A program made the position numbers and the translations under genes. The notes beneath the pieces were generated by a model. The model did no database searches. It saw only the letters and a list, made by a program, of their open reading frames with translations, and was not told the origin of the DNA. 64,000 nucleotides of DNA from Phycisphaerales bacterium. Lineage in GTDB: Bacteria; Planctomycetota; Phycisphaerae; Phycisphaerales; UBA1924. Below, piece after piece: positions 1 to 9,101 of this stretch. Position 1 is the first letter of the stretch. Every line of letters begins with the position of its first letter. Where the stretch lies: the NCBI GenBank assembly GCA_029260455.1, contig JAJDDF010000008.1, forward strand, positions 62,001 through 126,000. Reading direction: 5' to 3'.

Positions 1-1
1 A

Positions 2-394
2 ATGATCGGCCTCTACGGCCACTTCGGGATCGAGCTGAACGGGAGCGAACTGCCCGACTTCCTGCCGGTCATGGTTGATTTTCTGTGGATCAGTCTTGAG
101 TCATCGGTGCGAGATCAAGTTGCGCTGCGGCGCTGGTTCCTCGAGCGGCACATGCAGCCGGGACTCAAGGCATTGAGTGAGTCGTTAACCAAGTACAAGA
201 GCCCGTATGTGAAACTTGTGTCCGCGCTGCAGGCTGCGGCAGAAGAGGATCTCCGGCTCATCGGTGATGCCCCGGCGTGGCGTGCGCCAGATGCGCCATC
301 TCCAAATGATGTGTCTCTGCCCATACTTACCGCGGATGCCAAAGGTGCAGAGCGGGCCACGGGATGCATGGCGGAATTAGAGGTGCGCGCGTGA
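2..394 (+). CDS. narJ: NarJ-type nitrate reductase chaperone, C-terminal part
   Basis: This is the last 130 residues of a NarJ/TorD-family chaperone, which inserts the molybdenum cofactor into the NarG subunit in the cytoplasm and is not part of the final enzyme. The family is normally well over 200 residues, and the first visible ATG is at the window edge, so the real start lies upstream and the gene is cut by the window. The helical segment with LKALSESLTKYKSPYVKLV fits the family only loosely. The call rests mainly on context: the next gene is a NarI-type subunit whose GTG start overlaps this stop codon in a GTGA arrangement. narG and narH should lie just to the left. Confidence 0.7.
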   Translation: MIGLYGHFGIELNGSELPDFLPVMVDFLWISLESSVRDQVALRRWFLERHMQPGLKALSESLTKYKSPYVKLVSALQAAAEEDLRLIGDAPAWRAPDAPSPNDVSLPILTADAKGAERATGCMAELEVRA

Positions 395-2205
395 GCCCTC
401 GCGTCTCTGAAACATGGGCCGTCTTTTCGACACTCGCGCTGGTATCACTGGTGGCATGGCTCATTGTGCGCGGTGTTGCTGGTGGACCGGGTGCGCCTGC
501 CCCGGATGCGCAAGTGGCATCAGCGCCACCGGCCCCACCGCCAGTGGTGCAGATTGCAACCGCACCCGATTCTGTAATACAAACAACTCCCGATTCGGTT
601 GTCAAAGATGACCCGAATCAGGCGGTGGAAACTCAAACAACTTCCGTAGTGCAAAGCTTACGCGCACGCAGTGGACCGAGGAGCTATGCCAACCCGAGCG
701 AGGCGACAGCCATGAATAATTTTATGTGGGGCGTGTACCCATACCTGTGCATTTTGCTGTTCTTGTTGGTGCCAATTGTGCGAATGATCTTCAGACCATT
801 CTCATGGAGCACCCGCGCCAGTGGCCTCTTTGGACGCCAGTTGCTGGGGGCAGCATCGCTCCTGCTTCACTGGGGATTGGTGTTGCTGCTTGTTGGTCAT
901 GTTGTCGCACTGATCGGCGGCGTGCTGGGATTCGGTGCCGCCATCGCGTTCTTCTACTGGACAGGTTTGCTCGGTGGTTTGATGGTGCTCGCGGGTTCGG
1001 TCATTGCGCTGTACCGACGGATTGTGTCGCCACAGGTGCGCGCGATCAGTCAGGTCGAAGACTATGTCATTCATGTCTTACTCATCTCACTTGTGTGTCT
1101 TGCGCTGTATCAAGTGATTGTCCATCGCATCTTTGGTGTCTCATACACCGCGGGGTCATGGGCGGCGAGCTTGTGGACATTGTCGCCGCAACCTGAATTG
1201 ATGGAATCTGCAAGTCTTCTGACCAAGCTTCATGTGCTACTGGCACTCACGTTCTTCGGTTATTTCCCATTTACCAAACTCGTGCACTTCTGGACCTTCC
1301 CGGTGAACTACTTCGTTCGCCCCAGAATCTCGATGCGCACCGCCCGGTATCGCTTCCAGCGCCGCTGGGAGTTCGCATTGCGCAGCGATAAATCATGGCT
1401 TGTCTACGGCTTGTGCACCGTGATGGGCGTCTTTCTGATCTCTGCTGTTTCACTCGGCCTTGCAAAACCGCCCGAAGGTTCAGGGGTTGTGTCGACGAGC
1501 GCACTTGTCAAGACCAAAACTGGCACATGGCTCACCGGTTATCCCCTGTATGTGAGTCAGTGTGCAAGGTGTCACGGCCTCTCCGGGCGCGGCGATGGCC
1601 CCGGTGCACACTCCCCCACCTTTGCAGCGCTGCCTCGCGATTTCGTCTATCAAGGTGAACACTTCGGAGCGCGCTATCACTTTGTTTCAACGGACAATGG
1701 TGTTGCCTCGGATGACGATTTGTATCGGGCAATTGCAGAAGGGCTCGGAGAAGACTCGGGAATGCCCGCCTTTCCCGATCTAACTAATGATCAGATTCTT
1801 TCTCTGATCGATGTGCTCAACGGGTTCCGTACTGATGCGCCCAAGCCGGGCAGGCCAATTCATGTCGGCACGCCACCACCGGCAACACCGCAAACCATTG
1901 CACGGGGCAAGGAGTTGTACTTCGAGAGCTGCCTGAGTTGTCACGGCGAAGATGGCAGCGGCGGCACGCAGCAGGTCTTCAGTTGGCGCGAACTCTCGCC
2001 CGGCACGCCGCAGGAAATCAAACCTGCCAATCTCAAATTGGGCCGCAAGAAACTGAGCCTCGAACCGGAAGACATTTTCCGAAGGATCACGATCGGTATT
2101 CCAGGTGCCTATGGCGAAACAAATCTGATGCTGAATTTCGCTGATCTTTCTGAAGCTGATCGGTGGGCCATTGTTCACTTTGTGATTGAGGACATCCTGC
2201 CGTGA
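391..2205 (+). CDS. NarI-like cytochrome b fused to diheme cytochrome c
   Basis: This membrane protein probably passes quinol electrons to the nitrate reductase. Residues about 1-35 hold a first membrane segment, followed by a Pro/Ala-rich linker. Residues about 110-340 form a NarI-type multi-helix cytochrome b domain beginning MWGVYPYLCILLFLLVP. The C-terminal third carries two c-type heme motifs, CARCH (about 391-395) and CLSCH (about 514-518), with a further membrane helix before them. An ATG at 364 would give a longer protein, but GTG at 391 has AGGTG six bases upstream and the 4-base GTGA overlap with narJ, so I chose 391. Canonical NarI is about 225 residues and has no c hemes. The extra heme domains suggest a periplasmic electron exit or entry. 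Confidence 0.85.
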   Translation: MSPRVSETWAVFSTLALVSLVAWLIVRGVAGGPGAPAPDAQVASAPPAPPPVVQIATAPDSVIQTTPDSVVKDDPNQAVETQTTSVVQSLRARSGPRSYANPSEATAMNNFMWGVYPYLCILLFLLVPIVRMIFRPFSWSTRASGLFGRQLLGAASLLLHWGLVLLLVGHVVALIGGVLGFGAAIAFFYWTGLLGGLMVLAGSVIALYRRIVSPQVRAISQVEDYVIHVLLISLVCLALYQVIVHRIFGVSYTAGSWAASLWTLSPQPELMESASLLTKLHVLLALTFFGYFPFTKLVHFWTFPVNYFVRPRISMRTARYRFQRRWEFALRSDKSWLVYGLCTVMGVFLISAVSLGLAKPPEGSGVVSTSALVKTKTGTWLTGYPLYVSQCARCHGLSGRGDGPGAHSPTFAALPRDFVYQGEHFGARYHFVSTDNGVASDDDLYRAIAEGLGEDSGMPAFPDLTNDQILSLIDVLNGFRTDAPKPGRPIHVGTPPPATPQTIARGKELYFESCLSCHGEDGSGGTQQVFSWRELSPGTPQEIKPANLKLGRKKLSLEPEDIFRRITIGIPGAYGETNLMLNFADLSEADRWAIVHFVIEDILP

Positions 2206-2279
2206 TGTGCGGCTCACGATTGCACGCCGTAACGAACTGCAGGTCAACAAGAGCCATGTGTTAACCGGGAGTCGAGGAA

Positions 2280-4094
2280 GTGGAAGTTCGCAATAAAGCG
2301 ACCAGTATTCAGCTCTTCAGCCTGAAGACGCGCCAGATGCGCGCCTTCCACATGTCGTGGTTTGCGTTCTTCCTGTGCTTTTTTGCATGGTTTGGTATCG
2401 CGCCGCTCATGGCGATTGTGCGCGAAGAACTGGACCTTTCAAAGGAACAAATCGGTAACACGATTATTGCTTCGGTCGCCATCACGATCGTGGCGCGCCT
2501 TGTCATTGGGTGGTTGTGCGATCGCATCGGCCCGCGCCTGACCTACACATACCTCCTGATGTTGGCATCGATCCCGGTGATGGGCATCGGACTCTCTACA
2601 AACTACATGACATTTCTGCTCTTCCGCCTTGGCATTGGCACGATCGGTGCATCATTCGTCATCACGCAGTATCACACCTCTGTGATGTTCGCGCCCAACT
2701 GTGTGGGCACCGCAAACGCAACCTCCGCCGGATGGGGAAACCTAGGTGGCGGGGTGACGCAGATGATTATGCCGCTGGTGTTCGCCGCGTTTGTTGCCTT
2801 CGGGTTAAGTGATGCCGCAAGTTGGCGCATGGCGATGGTTTGCGCAGGCGCAGTGTGTTTCTTGGTCGGCGTGGCGTACTTTTTCTTCACGACCGATCTG
2901 CCGGACGGGAACTTCAAGGAACTGCGCGCCAAGGGCCAGTTGCCGCCCACCAAGAAACGAGGCTCGTTCAAGCTCGCTGCGAAGGACCACAGAGTCTGGG
3001 CGTTGTTCGTGGTGTATGCCGCATGTTTCGGTATCGAATTGACGATTAACAACATCGCGGCCCTGTACTACATCGATTATTTCGACCTTGGCATCCGAAC
3101 CGCCGGGGTGGTTGCGGGGTTGTTCGGCCTGATGAATATCTTTGCGCGCACGCTTGGCGGATTCATCAGCGATCGGTTTGTGAAGCACTCCGGACTGCAC
3201 GGGCGGGTGAAATGGCTGTTCATTGCGCTGCTCATCGAAGGTGTGGCGCTCATCTTCTTCTCACAGATGAGGATCATCGCGCTTGCGATTCCTGTGATGA
3301 TTGTCTTCAGCCTCTTCGTGCAGATGTCAGAAGGTGCAACGTTTTCAATTGTTCCGTTCATTAACAAAAAGGCTATTGGCGCCGTTGCTGGCATCGTCGG
3401 TGCGGGCGGCAACATGGGGGCGGTCGGCGCGGGATTTCTGTTCCGATCGGAGCATCTGAGTTATCCAGCGGCCCTGCTGATCCTCGGCGGGCTCGTGACG
3501 GTGTGTTCATTTGCAACGTTCCTTGTGCGGTTCAAACCGGCAGAGGAACAGGCTGCTGCAGCAGAGTTCGAAGAGGCGATGGCGAGGCGTCGTGCCGATG
3601 TTCTCGAACGTAAACCTGTCATGGATCTCATCCCGGGCATCAGGCACTTCCGCCCGATGGATGCGCTGCGCATGTACCTCGGCATCGCGCTCGTCATCAA
3701 GGGTGTGTATTTCATCATGAATATGTCGGCGCTGGAGAAATCGCTTGGCGATGGACTCGGCGAAGGACAGGCCCTGATTGTCTGGTCGGTTGTCTTTGCG
3801 CACTGCATCGGCGGCGCCACCCTTGCGCTGGGATTTGTTACGCGCCTTGCGGCGCTGGTGAATGCGATCATCCTGCTCGGAGCGGTTGTTGTTCATCTCA
3901 CAGGCAACCTCGACGGGAGCTTGCTGGGATCCAATCTCAGCTTTCAGTTCACGATGTTCGTGTTCTTCACGCTGATGCTGCAGGTGTGGCGAGGCGCTGG
4001 TCCATTCTCGCTTGACCGTCTGCTTCGTAATGATGTTGAAAAAAATCCTGAAGACTTCCCTCCTTCACCGGGGAATAACGAGCAAGGAGCCTGA
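2280..4094 (+). CDS. narK: NarK-type nitrate/nitrite transporter with DoxX-like tail
   Basis: An MFS transporter of about 12 helices occupies roughly residues 15-430, with NarK-family features such as GWGNLGGGVTQMIMPLVF and a second glycine-rich GIVGAGGNMGAVGAGF segment. The family moves nitrate and/or nitrite across the inner membrane. From residue about 458 (RPMDALRMYLG) to the end there is an additional four-helix segment that resembles DoxX-family membrane proteins. An ordinary NarK stops near 450 residues, so this is a fusion. The start is GTG at 2280, preceded by GAGG, and the stop is 5 bases before the next transporter gene, so the two are cotranscribed. Whether the tail binds quinone or another partner is unknown. 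Confidence 0.85.
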   Translation: MEVRNKATSIQLFSLKTRQMRAFHMSWFAFFLCFFAWFGIAPLMAIVREELDLSKEQIGNTIIASVAITIVARLVIGWLCDRIGPRLTYTYLLMLASIPVMGIGLSTNYMTFLLFRLGIGTIGASFVITQYHTSVMFAPNCVGTANATSAGWGNLGGGVTQMIMPLVFAAFVAFGLSDAASWRMAMVCAGAVCFLVGVAYFFFTTDLPDGNFKELRAKGQLPPTKKRGSFKLAAKDHRVWALFVVYAACFGIELTINNIAALYYIDYFDLGIRTAGVVAGLFGLMNIFARTLGGFISDRFVKHSGLHGRVKWLFIALLIEGVALIFFSQMRIIALAIPVMIVFSLFVQMSEGATFSIVPFINKKAIGAVAGIVGAGGNMGAVGAGFLFRSEHLSYPAALLILGGLVTVCSFATFLVRFKPAEEQAAAAEFEEAMARRRADVLERKPVMDLIPGIRHFRPMDALRMYLGIALVIKGVYFIMNMSALEKSLGDGLGEGQALIVWSVVFAHCIGGATLALGFVTRLAALVNAIILLGAVVVHLTGNLDGSLLGSNLSFQFTMFVFFTLMLQVWRGAGPFSLDRLLRNDVEKNPEDFPPSPGNNEQGA

Positions 4095-4099
4095 GACCG

Positions 4100-5707
4100 A
4101 TGCCAGCAAATATCGACAAGTGGGATGTTGAAGACGCTGAGTTCTGGGAAAAGACCGGCAAGCGCATCGCGCGGCGAAATCTATGGATTTCAATTCCAAG
4201 TCTGCTGAGCGGCTTCGCGGTCTGGTTGTACTGGGGCATCATCACAGTGCAGATGCTCAACCTTGGGTTCCCATTTAAACAGGCGGAACTCTTTACGCTC
4301 ATGTCGATCGCCGGGCTCAGTGGTGCGACGCTGCGAATCCCAAGTACGTTCTTCATCCGAATTGCAGGCGGCCGCAACACCATCTTCTTCACTACCGCGC
4401 TGTTGATGATTCCCGCGATCGGTACCGGCATTGCGTTGCAAGACAAGAACACACCACTCTGGGTGTTCCAGGTATTGGCACTCCTCACCGGCTTTGGCGG
4501 TGGCAACTTCGCATCGTCTATGTCCAACATCAGCTTTTTCTTTCCAAAGCGAGTGCAAGGTGCCTCACTTGGTCTCAACGCAGGGCTCGGCAACTTCGGC
4601 GTGACGACCATGCAGATTCTGGTCCCCCTTGTGATGACCTTCGGCATCTTTGGTGGCGACTCGATGACGCTTGTCAATTCGAGCGGCACGCTCATCGGCA
4701 AGATCGAAGCTGGCACGGAGACCTACATCCATAACGCCGGTTTTGTCTGGCTTATCCTTCTGATTCCACTGGCATTTGCCGGGTGGTTCGGCATGAACAA
4801 CCTCAAGACCGAATCCGTCTCGCCTGACATTGGCAACCCGCTCGGCGCGTTTGCAAAGATTGTGTTTCTGCTTGCCATCGGTTTCGTAACGGCAGCGGCA
4901 GGTCTGTACATCCTGCTGCCTGAGCCAACCGGTCTTGCGCTACTCAGCAAGTGGATCGTATTGCCTCTGGTGATCGGCGGGACGGTGATGCTCATGCGGT
5001 ATCTCAGCTGGGGTGATCTGAAACAAAACCTAAAACGGCAATACCGTATTTTCTCCAATAAGCACACATGGGCGATGACTGTCATCTACACGATGACATT
5101 CGGTTCGTTCATCGGTTATTCCGCGGCGTTCCCGCTGTCTATCAAGGTGATCTTCGGATACAAGCACATCATCGATGCCAACGGCGTGCTGACACATGAC
5201 ATCGTCAACACGAACGGTCCCAGCGCCCTCATGTTTGCCTGGATGGGCCCCTTCATCGGCGCTCTTATTCGCCCGGTCGGCGGGTGGATCTCTGACAAGG
5301 TCGGCGGTGCAAAAGTCACGCAGATTGTTTCAATCGTGATGATTCTCTCAGCGCTTGGTGTTGCCTACTTTATGAGCAAGGCGTACACATCCGCGACGCC
5401 CGAACAATTCTTCTGGCCCTTCTTCGGGCTTTTCATCCTTCTCTTTACAGCTACCGGCGTTGGAAATGGATCGACCTTCCGCACAATCGCCGTCGTCTTT
5501 GACCGGGAACAGGCCGGCCCTGTGCTTGGATGGACCTCTGCGGTGGCAGCGTATGGCGCGTTCATCATTCCCAAAGTATTCGGCGAGCAAATAAAAGCCG
5601 TCACGCCTGAGTATGCCTTGTACGGGTTCGCGGGCTTCTATTTCGTCTGCCTCGTACTCAACTGGTGGTTCTATCTCCGCCCCAATGCGTATGTGAAGAA
5701 CCCCTGA
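4100..5707 (+). CDS. narK: NarK-type nitrate/nitrite transporter
   Basis: This is a second MFS nitrate/nitrite transporter of 535 residues with about 12-14 membrane segments. Its NarK signature regions include LTGFGGGNFASSMSNISFFF and LGLNAGLGNFGVTTMQI, where small residues line the substrate path in characterised family members. Tandem NarK1/NarK2-type transporters commonly serve nitrate-proton symport and nitrate/nitrite antiport. Which activity this copy has cannot be read from sequence. It starts 5 bases after the DoxX-tailed paralogue and is followed after 27 bases by the COX3-like cytochrome gene, all on the same strand as narJ-narI. It lacks the DoxX-like extension, so the pair is not a simple recent duplication. 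Confidence 0.9.
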   Translation: MPANIDKWDVEDAEFWEKTGKRIARRNLWISIPSLLSGFAVWLYWGIITVQMLNLGFPFKQAELFTLMSIAGLSGATLRIPSTFFIRIAGGRNTIFFTTALLMIPAIGTGIALQDKNTPLWVFQVLALLTGFGGGNFASSMSNISFFFPKRVQGASLGLNAGLGNFGVTTMQILVPLVMTFGIFGGDSMTLVNSSGTLIGKIEAGTETYIHNAGFVWLILLIPLAFAGWFGMNNLKTESVSPDIGNPLGAFAKIVFLLAIGFVTAAAGLYILLPEPTGLALLSKWIVLPLVIGGTVMLMRYLSWGDLKQNLKRQYRIFSNKHTWAMTVIYTMTFGSFIGYSAAFPLSIKVIFGYKHIIDANGVLTHDIVNTNGPSALMFAWMGPFIGALIRPVGGWISDKVGGAKVTQIVSIVMILSALGVAYFMSKAYTSATPEQFFWPFFGLFILLFTATGVGNGSTFRTIAVVFDREQAGPVLGWTSAVAAYGAFIIPKVFGEQIKAVTPEYALYGFAGFYFVCLVLNWWFYLRPNAYVKNP

Positions 5708-5734
5708 CAGAAAGAACTCCCGGCAGGATGTGTT

Positions 5735-6859
5735 ATGAATGAGCAGTCAGAACCAAGTGTGAGCACCACATCCCGCATTACCTCCCGAATGGTGATGCAG
5801 GTTGCGATCGCGGTTGTGCTTTTGCTTTACGTTGCAATGGTGCTCGCTCAGGTTGGCGTTCGGTTCGTCTCGCCGAGTTTGTTTGCTTGGGGCACAACTT
5901 TTCTACCATCAGGGCACGGCGTTGCAAACACAATTGTGCTGATCCTCAGTTGTGTCCCAATTGCAATGGCGCGGCACACCGCAGCCCGAACCAACCGCTG
6001 GGTGATGATTGCGGCGCTGAGTGCAACATTCCTGGGCGGTGTTGTGTTCCTTGCAGTGCAGTCGGTCGAATATGAAACGTCTTTCCGCCAGGGACTCGGT
6101 TGGGGTGCCCCGGTGAATATCGCGGGTTCGGGTGGTGGTGGTGCGATCGGCGAACTTGGTCCCGGTGATGTCGGACTTGGCAACACGCGCTGGCAGGCCA
6201 CGTGTCGATCATGTCACGGCCCAGGCGGCGAGGGTGTCGAGGGGCAGGGCAAGGATCTTCGACAGAGCAGTTTCGTGCAGGGGCTTGATGATCCCGGGCT
6301 GATTGCGTTTATCAAAGCCGGGCGTCCAGTGTCTGATCCAGTCAATGCGACCGGCAAGCCGATGCCACCCAAAGGTGGAAACCCGCTGCTGAAAGATGCG
6401 CAGCTGATGGACATTGTTGCCTACATCCGCACCATCCAGGTGCCAATCAGTGATGTAGATGAAGAAGATGAAACAGCTGTGGTGGCAGATGACATTGCCC
6501 CGCTTGTCAAAGATGAAGAAGCAATCACCGCAACAGCAGAGGCCAACGACGGCTTCTGGATTCCAAGTTCATCTGTGCCGCTTGCAGCACTCGGACCCAC
6601 TGGCTTGAGCCCGGATGCCTTTACGCATGCTGACCGCCCCGCTCGCGCCGATCTCTTCTTCGGCTTCTTCTTCCTTATGACCGGCATGCACATCTTGCAA
6701 ATGCTCATGGGACTCGTCATTCTCATGTGGCTAATCTACCGTGCTGTGCAAATCCCGTACACACCGTCGCGCGATGTGCCGGTGGATCTCGCTGGTCGCT
6801 ACTGGTACTTCGCCGTTGCGATCTGGGTCGCACTCTTTCCGCTATTCTACTTCACCTGA
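5735..6859 (+). CDS. COX3/NorE-like membrane protein with inserted cytochrome c
   Basis: The protein has a split architecture. Residues about 18-115 contain three membrane helices like the first helices of heme-copper oxidase subunit III. Residues about 145-230 are a monoheme cytochrome c domain with CRSCH at 157-161 and a later Met-containing stretch (GKPMPPKGG) that can supply the sixth ligand. Residues about 300-374 return to subunit III with FFFLMTGMHILQMLMGLVIL and GRYWYFAVAIWVALFPLFYF. NorE, the COX3 homologue in nitric oxide reductase clusters, is the closest functional analogue, so it may support NO or oxygen reduction. It sits 27 bases after narK. The heme domain interrupts the COX3 fold rather than being attached at an end, which is unusual. 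Confidence 0.75.
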   Translation: MNEQSEPSVSTTSRITSRMVMQVAIAVVLLLYVAMVLAQVGVRFVSPSLFAWGTTFLPSGHGVANTIVLILSCVPIAMARHTAARTNRWVMIAALSATFLGGVVFLAVQSVEYETSFRQGLGWGAPVNIAGSGGGGAIGELGPGDVGLGNTRWQATCRSCHGPGGEGVEGQGKDLRQSSFVQGLDDPGLIAFIKAGRPVSDPVNATGKPMPPKGGNPLLKDAQLMDIVAYIRTIQVPISDVDEEDETAVVADDIAPLVKDEEAITATAEANDGFWIPSSSVPLAALGPTGLSPDAFTHADRPARADLFFGFFFLMTGMHILQMLMGLVILMWLIYRAVQIPYTPSRDVPVDLAGRYWYFAVAIWVALFPLFYFT

Positions 6860-6930
6860 GGAGTTGGTTCATCTCCGGGTTCCATTGTTCTTCCCCAACA
6901 AACAAATGAAAGGGTGGCTGGTTCACCATC

Positions 6931-7107
6931 ATGGAAACACACATCCCACACTCCGACTACACGCAGATCGAAGAGTTGATCGCAAGTGAAGCAAGCCCTG
7001 TCGGTATCGACGCAAAGAAAACCCACATCATTATTCTCTATAAGCTGGAGCAGATCGAGCAACGCCTTGACAAGCTCGAAGCACAGCTGAGATCGTCACA
7101 AAAATAG
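6931..7107 (+). CDS. Small coiled-coil protein of the nitrate cluster
   Basis: This is a 58-residue reading frame with an ATG start, beginning METHIPHSDYTQIEEL. The middle has VGIDAKKTHIIILYKLEQI and the end is a charged heptad-like helix (ERRL/LDKLEAQL type pattern), so a short coiled coil is likely. There is no signal peptide or membrane segment. It lies 71 bases after the COX3-like gene and 53 bases before the YgfK-like gene, on the same strand. A GGTGG sits somewhat far upstream of the ATG. The non-random amphipathic composition and the position suggest a real gene. I do not recognise the family and assign no function. Confidence 0.6.
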   Translation: METHIPHSDYTQIEELIASEASPVGIDAKKTHIIILYKLEQIEQRLDKLEAQLRSSQK

Positions 7108-7160
7108 AAATGGATGGCATTGCGCCAATCTGTCGCTGGTAGAGTATCCTTTCCGATCGC

Positions 7161-9101
7161 ATGGCAGAACTCATCCCCTATCCATTTGCCCGTCTTGTCA
7201 CCCGAATGTTGCGCGAGCTTGCTGAACAGGGTTCGTGTTTCGATCTCCCCGCGTCGAAGTTTTTCCGAGGCGCGGGCGATCTTGATTACTCGGTGATGTT
7301 TCATGGCCTTCGCGCAGCAACACCGTTGGGCCCTGCAGCGGGACCTCACTCGCAGATGGCACAGAACATCGCCCTTGCGTGGCTTGGCGGCTCGCGGATC
7401 ATTGAACTCAAGACGGTGCAGGTGCTTGACGAACTGGCCATTCCTCGGCCATGCATTGACATGCGCACGGTTGGTTACAACGTTGAATGGTCGCAGGAGT
7501 TGAAGCTGCAGGAATCAGTTGAAGAATATGTCAAGGGCATGATGCTCGTGACTATCCTGAAGCATTCGGAGCATCTTGTTTTACCAGATGGGGCTGGCGA
7601 CACGATCTACGACATGAGTGTTGGCTACGACCTCACGGGGATCCAATCGCCGACCGTTCGAGCGTTCCTTGATCAAATGAAAGACTGCTCTGCGATCGTC
7701 GATCGACTGCGCGCAGAAATTCCTGATGCATTTGCGTGGGCGCGCGATATCGAATTTCCAACGGCTATCTCAAGCACACTCACGCTCAGCACTTTTCACG
7801 GATGCCCGCCAGATGAGATCGAGCGCATCATTGATCACCTGCTCCAAAAGCATCACCTGCACTGTGTGATCAAGCTCAATCCGACATTGCTTGGCAAACA
7901 GCGCGTTGATGAACTGCTTCACGACCGGATGGGATACACGCACATCACAGCGCCCGCCGATGCATTCGAGAAAGACACGAAGTGGGAGCAGATGGTCGGC
8001 TTTGTCACGCGCCTGAAAAAGACAGCTGACGGAGTAGGGCTTGGGCTCGGCGTGAAATTCACCAACACGTTGCTTGTCGAACACGATGGCGACTTCCTGC
8101 CTGCCACTGAAAAAGAAAAATACCTCTCGGGGCACGCGCTGCACCCGATCGCGATGACGCTTGTCGGCGAATTTCGTCGCGAGTTCGGCGCGGGGATCCC
8201 AATCTCTTTCTCAGCAGGGATTGATCGCAGCAATTTTACTGATGCTGTTGCGCTCGGACTCACGCCCATCACAGCCTGTTCTGACCTACTCCGCCAAGGT
8301 GGGTACGGGCGGCAGGCGAGCTATCTTGAAGCGCTGCGCCAAAAAATGACGAGCGTTGGCGCGTGCACTATCGAAGAGTTCATCATCAACACTGCAATCG
8401 CCGATGGCACGACACCATCGCGCGATGAAGCAGTGCTATTGAATACTAGGCTGTATACGAACGCCGTTGCAGACAACCCGCGCTATGGCGCCAAGGTGAA
8501 CAGCAAGCCACCGAAAAAAGTTGGCACAACACTTAAACTATTCAACTGCCTGACCTGCGACAAGTGCATTCCCGTGTGTCCGAATGATGCGAATTTCAAA
8601 CTTACAATGCCACCCGAAGCGATTCCCGTTGAGATCCTCCACAAGAACGGTGACGGCTGGGCGAGTGAGGCCGGTGAGTCAATCGTCCTCAATAAGAAGC
8701 ACCAGATCGCTAATTTTGCAGACTTTTGTAACGAGTGCGGCAACTGCGATATCTTTTGCCCGGAAGACGGCGGCCCCTACATCCTCAAACCGAGGTTCTT
8801 CGGTTCAGAGGCAAGCTTTGATGAATTTGCGCAGCACGATGGATTTTTCATCGAGCGTTCAGACACTTCGACGCGCATCCTCGCACGCTTTGCTGGCAAC
8901 AGGTTTGCGGTTGCGTTTGGAAATGACCGCGTGTCATTCGCGGGCACCGATTTTGATGTCCAGCTTGATCTGAACGATCCGCTTGGCACGATTGATGGAA
9001 CTGCAACAGGACCAGTAGATCTGACCTACCTGCGCATCATCGATGCATTGCGGCAGGCGGTTCTCCATGAGGGGGCGCCAACAAACTATGTGAACGCGTG
9101 A
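7161..9101 (+). CDS. ygfK: YgfK-like iron-sulfur protein, compact form
   Basis: The first 440 residues resemble the dihydroorotate-dehydrogenase-like barrel of YgfK, a protein named as a putative selenate reductase subunit and found in anaerobic purine clusters (for example SQMAQNIALAWLGGSRIIEL and LSTFHGCPPDEIERI). A four-cysteine cluster follows, CLTCDKCIPVCPND, and then CNECGNCDIFCPEDGGPY, both fitting 4Fe-4S binding. E. coli YgfK is about 1030 residues. This one has 646 and shows no GltD-like dinucleotide-binding motif, so the middle flavin domain appears to be absent. Its end abuts the convergent amidase gene with no spacer. A TATCCT box lies 10 bases before the ATG and no Shine-Dalgarno is seen. 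It probably carries electrons for the XdhD-type hydroxylase. Confidence 0.85.
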   Translation: MAELIPYPFARLVTRMLRELAEQGSCFDLPASKFFRGAGDLDYSVMFHGLRAATPLGPAAGPHSQMAQNIALAWLGGSRIIELKTVQVLDELAIPRPCIDMRTVGYNVEWSQELKLQESVEEYVKGMMLVTILKHSEHLVLPDGAGDTIYDMSVGYDLTGIQSPTVRAFLDQMKDCSAIVDRLRAEIPDAFAWARDIEFPTAISSTLTLSTFHGCPPDEIERIIDHLLQKHHLHCVIKLNPTLLGKQRVDELLHDRMGYTHITAPADAFEKDTKWEQMVGFVTRLKKTADGVGLGLGVKFTNTLLVEHDGDFLPATEKEKYLSGHALHPIAMTLVGEFRREFGAGIPISFSAGIDRSNFTDAVALGLTPITACSDLLRQGGYGRQASYLEALRQKMTSVGACTIEEFIINTAIADGTTPSRDEAVLLNTRLYTNAVADNPRYGAKVNSKPPKKVGTTLKLFNCLTCDKCIPVCPNDANFKLTMPPEAIPVEILHKNGDGWASEAGESIVLNKKHQIANFADFCNECGNCDIFCPEDGGPYILKPRFFGSEASFDEFAQHDGFFIERSDTSTRILARFAGNRFAVAFGNDRVSFAGTDFDVQLDLNDPLGTIDGTATGPVDLTYLRIIDALRQAVLHEGAPTNYVNA

